Source: Streptomyces marispadix
GTDB taxonomy: Bacteria > Actinomycetota > Actinomycetes > Streptomycetales > Streptomycetaceae
Length of the DNA: 64,000 nt
Assembly: GCF_022524345.1 (NCBI RefSeq)
Contig: NZ_JAKWJU010000002.1
Span: forward strand, 6,252,001-6,316,000
Direction of reading: 5' to 3'
The translations under genes and the position numbers were made by a program. A model generated the notes under the pieces. The model was not told the DNA's origin. It did no database searches and worked only from the letters and a program-made list of their open reading frames with translations. Numbering within the stretch: the first letter of the stretch is position 1; every line of letters begins with the position of its first letter. Positions 63,789-64,000 of the stretch are shown one piece after another.

Positions 63789-64000
63789 CTAGCGCTGCGC
63801 GTCGGAAAGCTGCTCGATCCGGTGCGTCAGCGCCTCGATCTGCTCGCGCAGGCCGTCGAGTTCGTCGGGTGTGCGCATCCGCGGAACCTTGACCTCCGGC
63901 TCCTCCCCGGCCTTCTGCTCCCCGGCGTGCTGCTCACGCCGCTGCCGCCGGTGCGAGCGGTCCTCGTCGTCGACTGCCCTGCTGAGTGAATGGCGTACGT
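63789..64000 (-). CDS. Partial coiled-coil protein
   Basis: The C-terminal 70 codons of a gene whose start lies past the window edge. A charged Arg/Glu-rich stretch leads into a coiled coil (PDELDGLREQIEALTHRIEQL) and a short SDAQR end; stop TAG at 63789-63791. Phasin or PHA-regulator-like proteins have similar ends, but the family cannot be named from this part. On the same strand as the UbiB-like gene, 48 bp upstream of it, so possibly cotranscribed. Confidence 0.55.
   Translation of the reverse strand, partial: VRHSLSRAVDDEDRSHRRQRREQHAGEQKAGEEPEVKVPRMRTPDELDGLREQIEALTHRIEQLSDAQR

Overview
The window is a chromosomal segment of a Streptomyces-like actinomycete. G+C content is very high, most genes end nearly every codon in G or C, GTG and TTG starts are common, and ribosome sites are GGAGG-like. 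Family content fits too: a Streptomyces subtilisin inhibitor, GAF-LuxR and PP2C/RsbW-type regulators, a terpene cyclase and many secreted proteins. I see no rRNA, tRNA, CRISPR array, insertion sequence or phage block.

Layout. 1-1.9 kb: an SDR oxidoreductase and a secreted NlpC/P60-like protein behind a structured leader. 2-9 kb: a carbohydrate ABC importer (binding protein plus two permeases), its LacI regulator and a divergent glycogen-debranching-type enzyme, a probable oligosaccharide regulon. 9-10 kb: a small membrane protein and a type II dehydroquinase with a repeat-rich promoter. 10-17.3 kb: a giant HAMP-array hybrid histidine kinase, a response regulator and a divergent RsbW/GAF/PP2C switch protein. 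17.4-20 kb: a GAF-LuxR regulator divergent from an acyl-CoA ligase. 20-23.4 kb: a low-GC3 gap and a 752-aa secreted Pro/Ala-repeat protein. 23.7-30.2 kb: an IclR-controlled catabolic operon (MFS permease, mannitol-dehydrogenase family enzyme, zinc dehydrogenase, FMN L-lactate-type dehydrogenase).

30.5-38.6 kb is the most interesting block. It holds a creatininase-family hydrolase, a RibD-C reductase, a flippase-like membrane protein, a methyltransferase, a GT4 glycosyltransferase, a catalytically divergent 6-pyruvoyl-tetrahydropterin synthase (PTPS) homologue, a zinc-less dehydrogenase, a CDP-alcohol phosphotransferase and a GTP cyclohydrolase II in which the usual catalytic Tyr is Leu. Together these look like an archaeal-style GTP to FAPy to diaminopyrimidine route recruited into making a glycosylated, possibly lipid-linked metabolite.

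38.8-54 kb: mixed accessory genes (GH43-like, GGCT-like, GNAT, two MFS exporters, ArsR, SAM methyltransferase with a TTA codon, beta-propeller phytase, SSI inhibitor with P1 Arg, dienelactone hydrolase, ricin-lectin membrane protein, YciO, TetR plus a YncE-like propeller). 54.3-58.4 kb: a two-gene operon of a fused GT4-GT2 glycosyltransferase and a HemN-like radical SAM enzyme. 58.5-64 kb: a phospholipase-D-like secreted protein and a terpene locus (UbiB/ABC1 kinase, polyprenyl diphosphate synthase, class I terpene cyclase), then a partial coiled-coil gene.

Three genes (GH43, GNAT, one MFS) show a single frame break, and a fourth (RibD-C) has a suspicious 5' end. These are either decay or base-level assembly errors and should be checked against reads. 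All family assignments rest on motifs read by eye, without database search.
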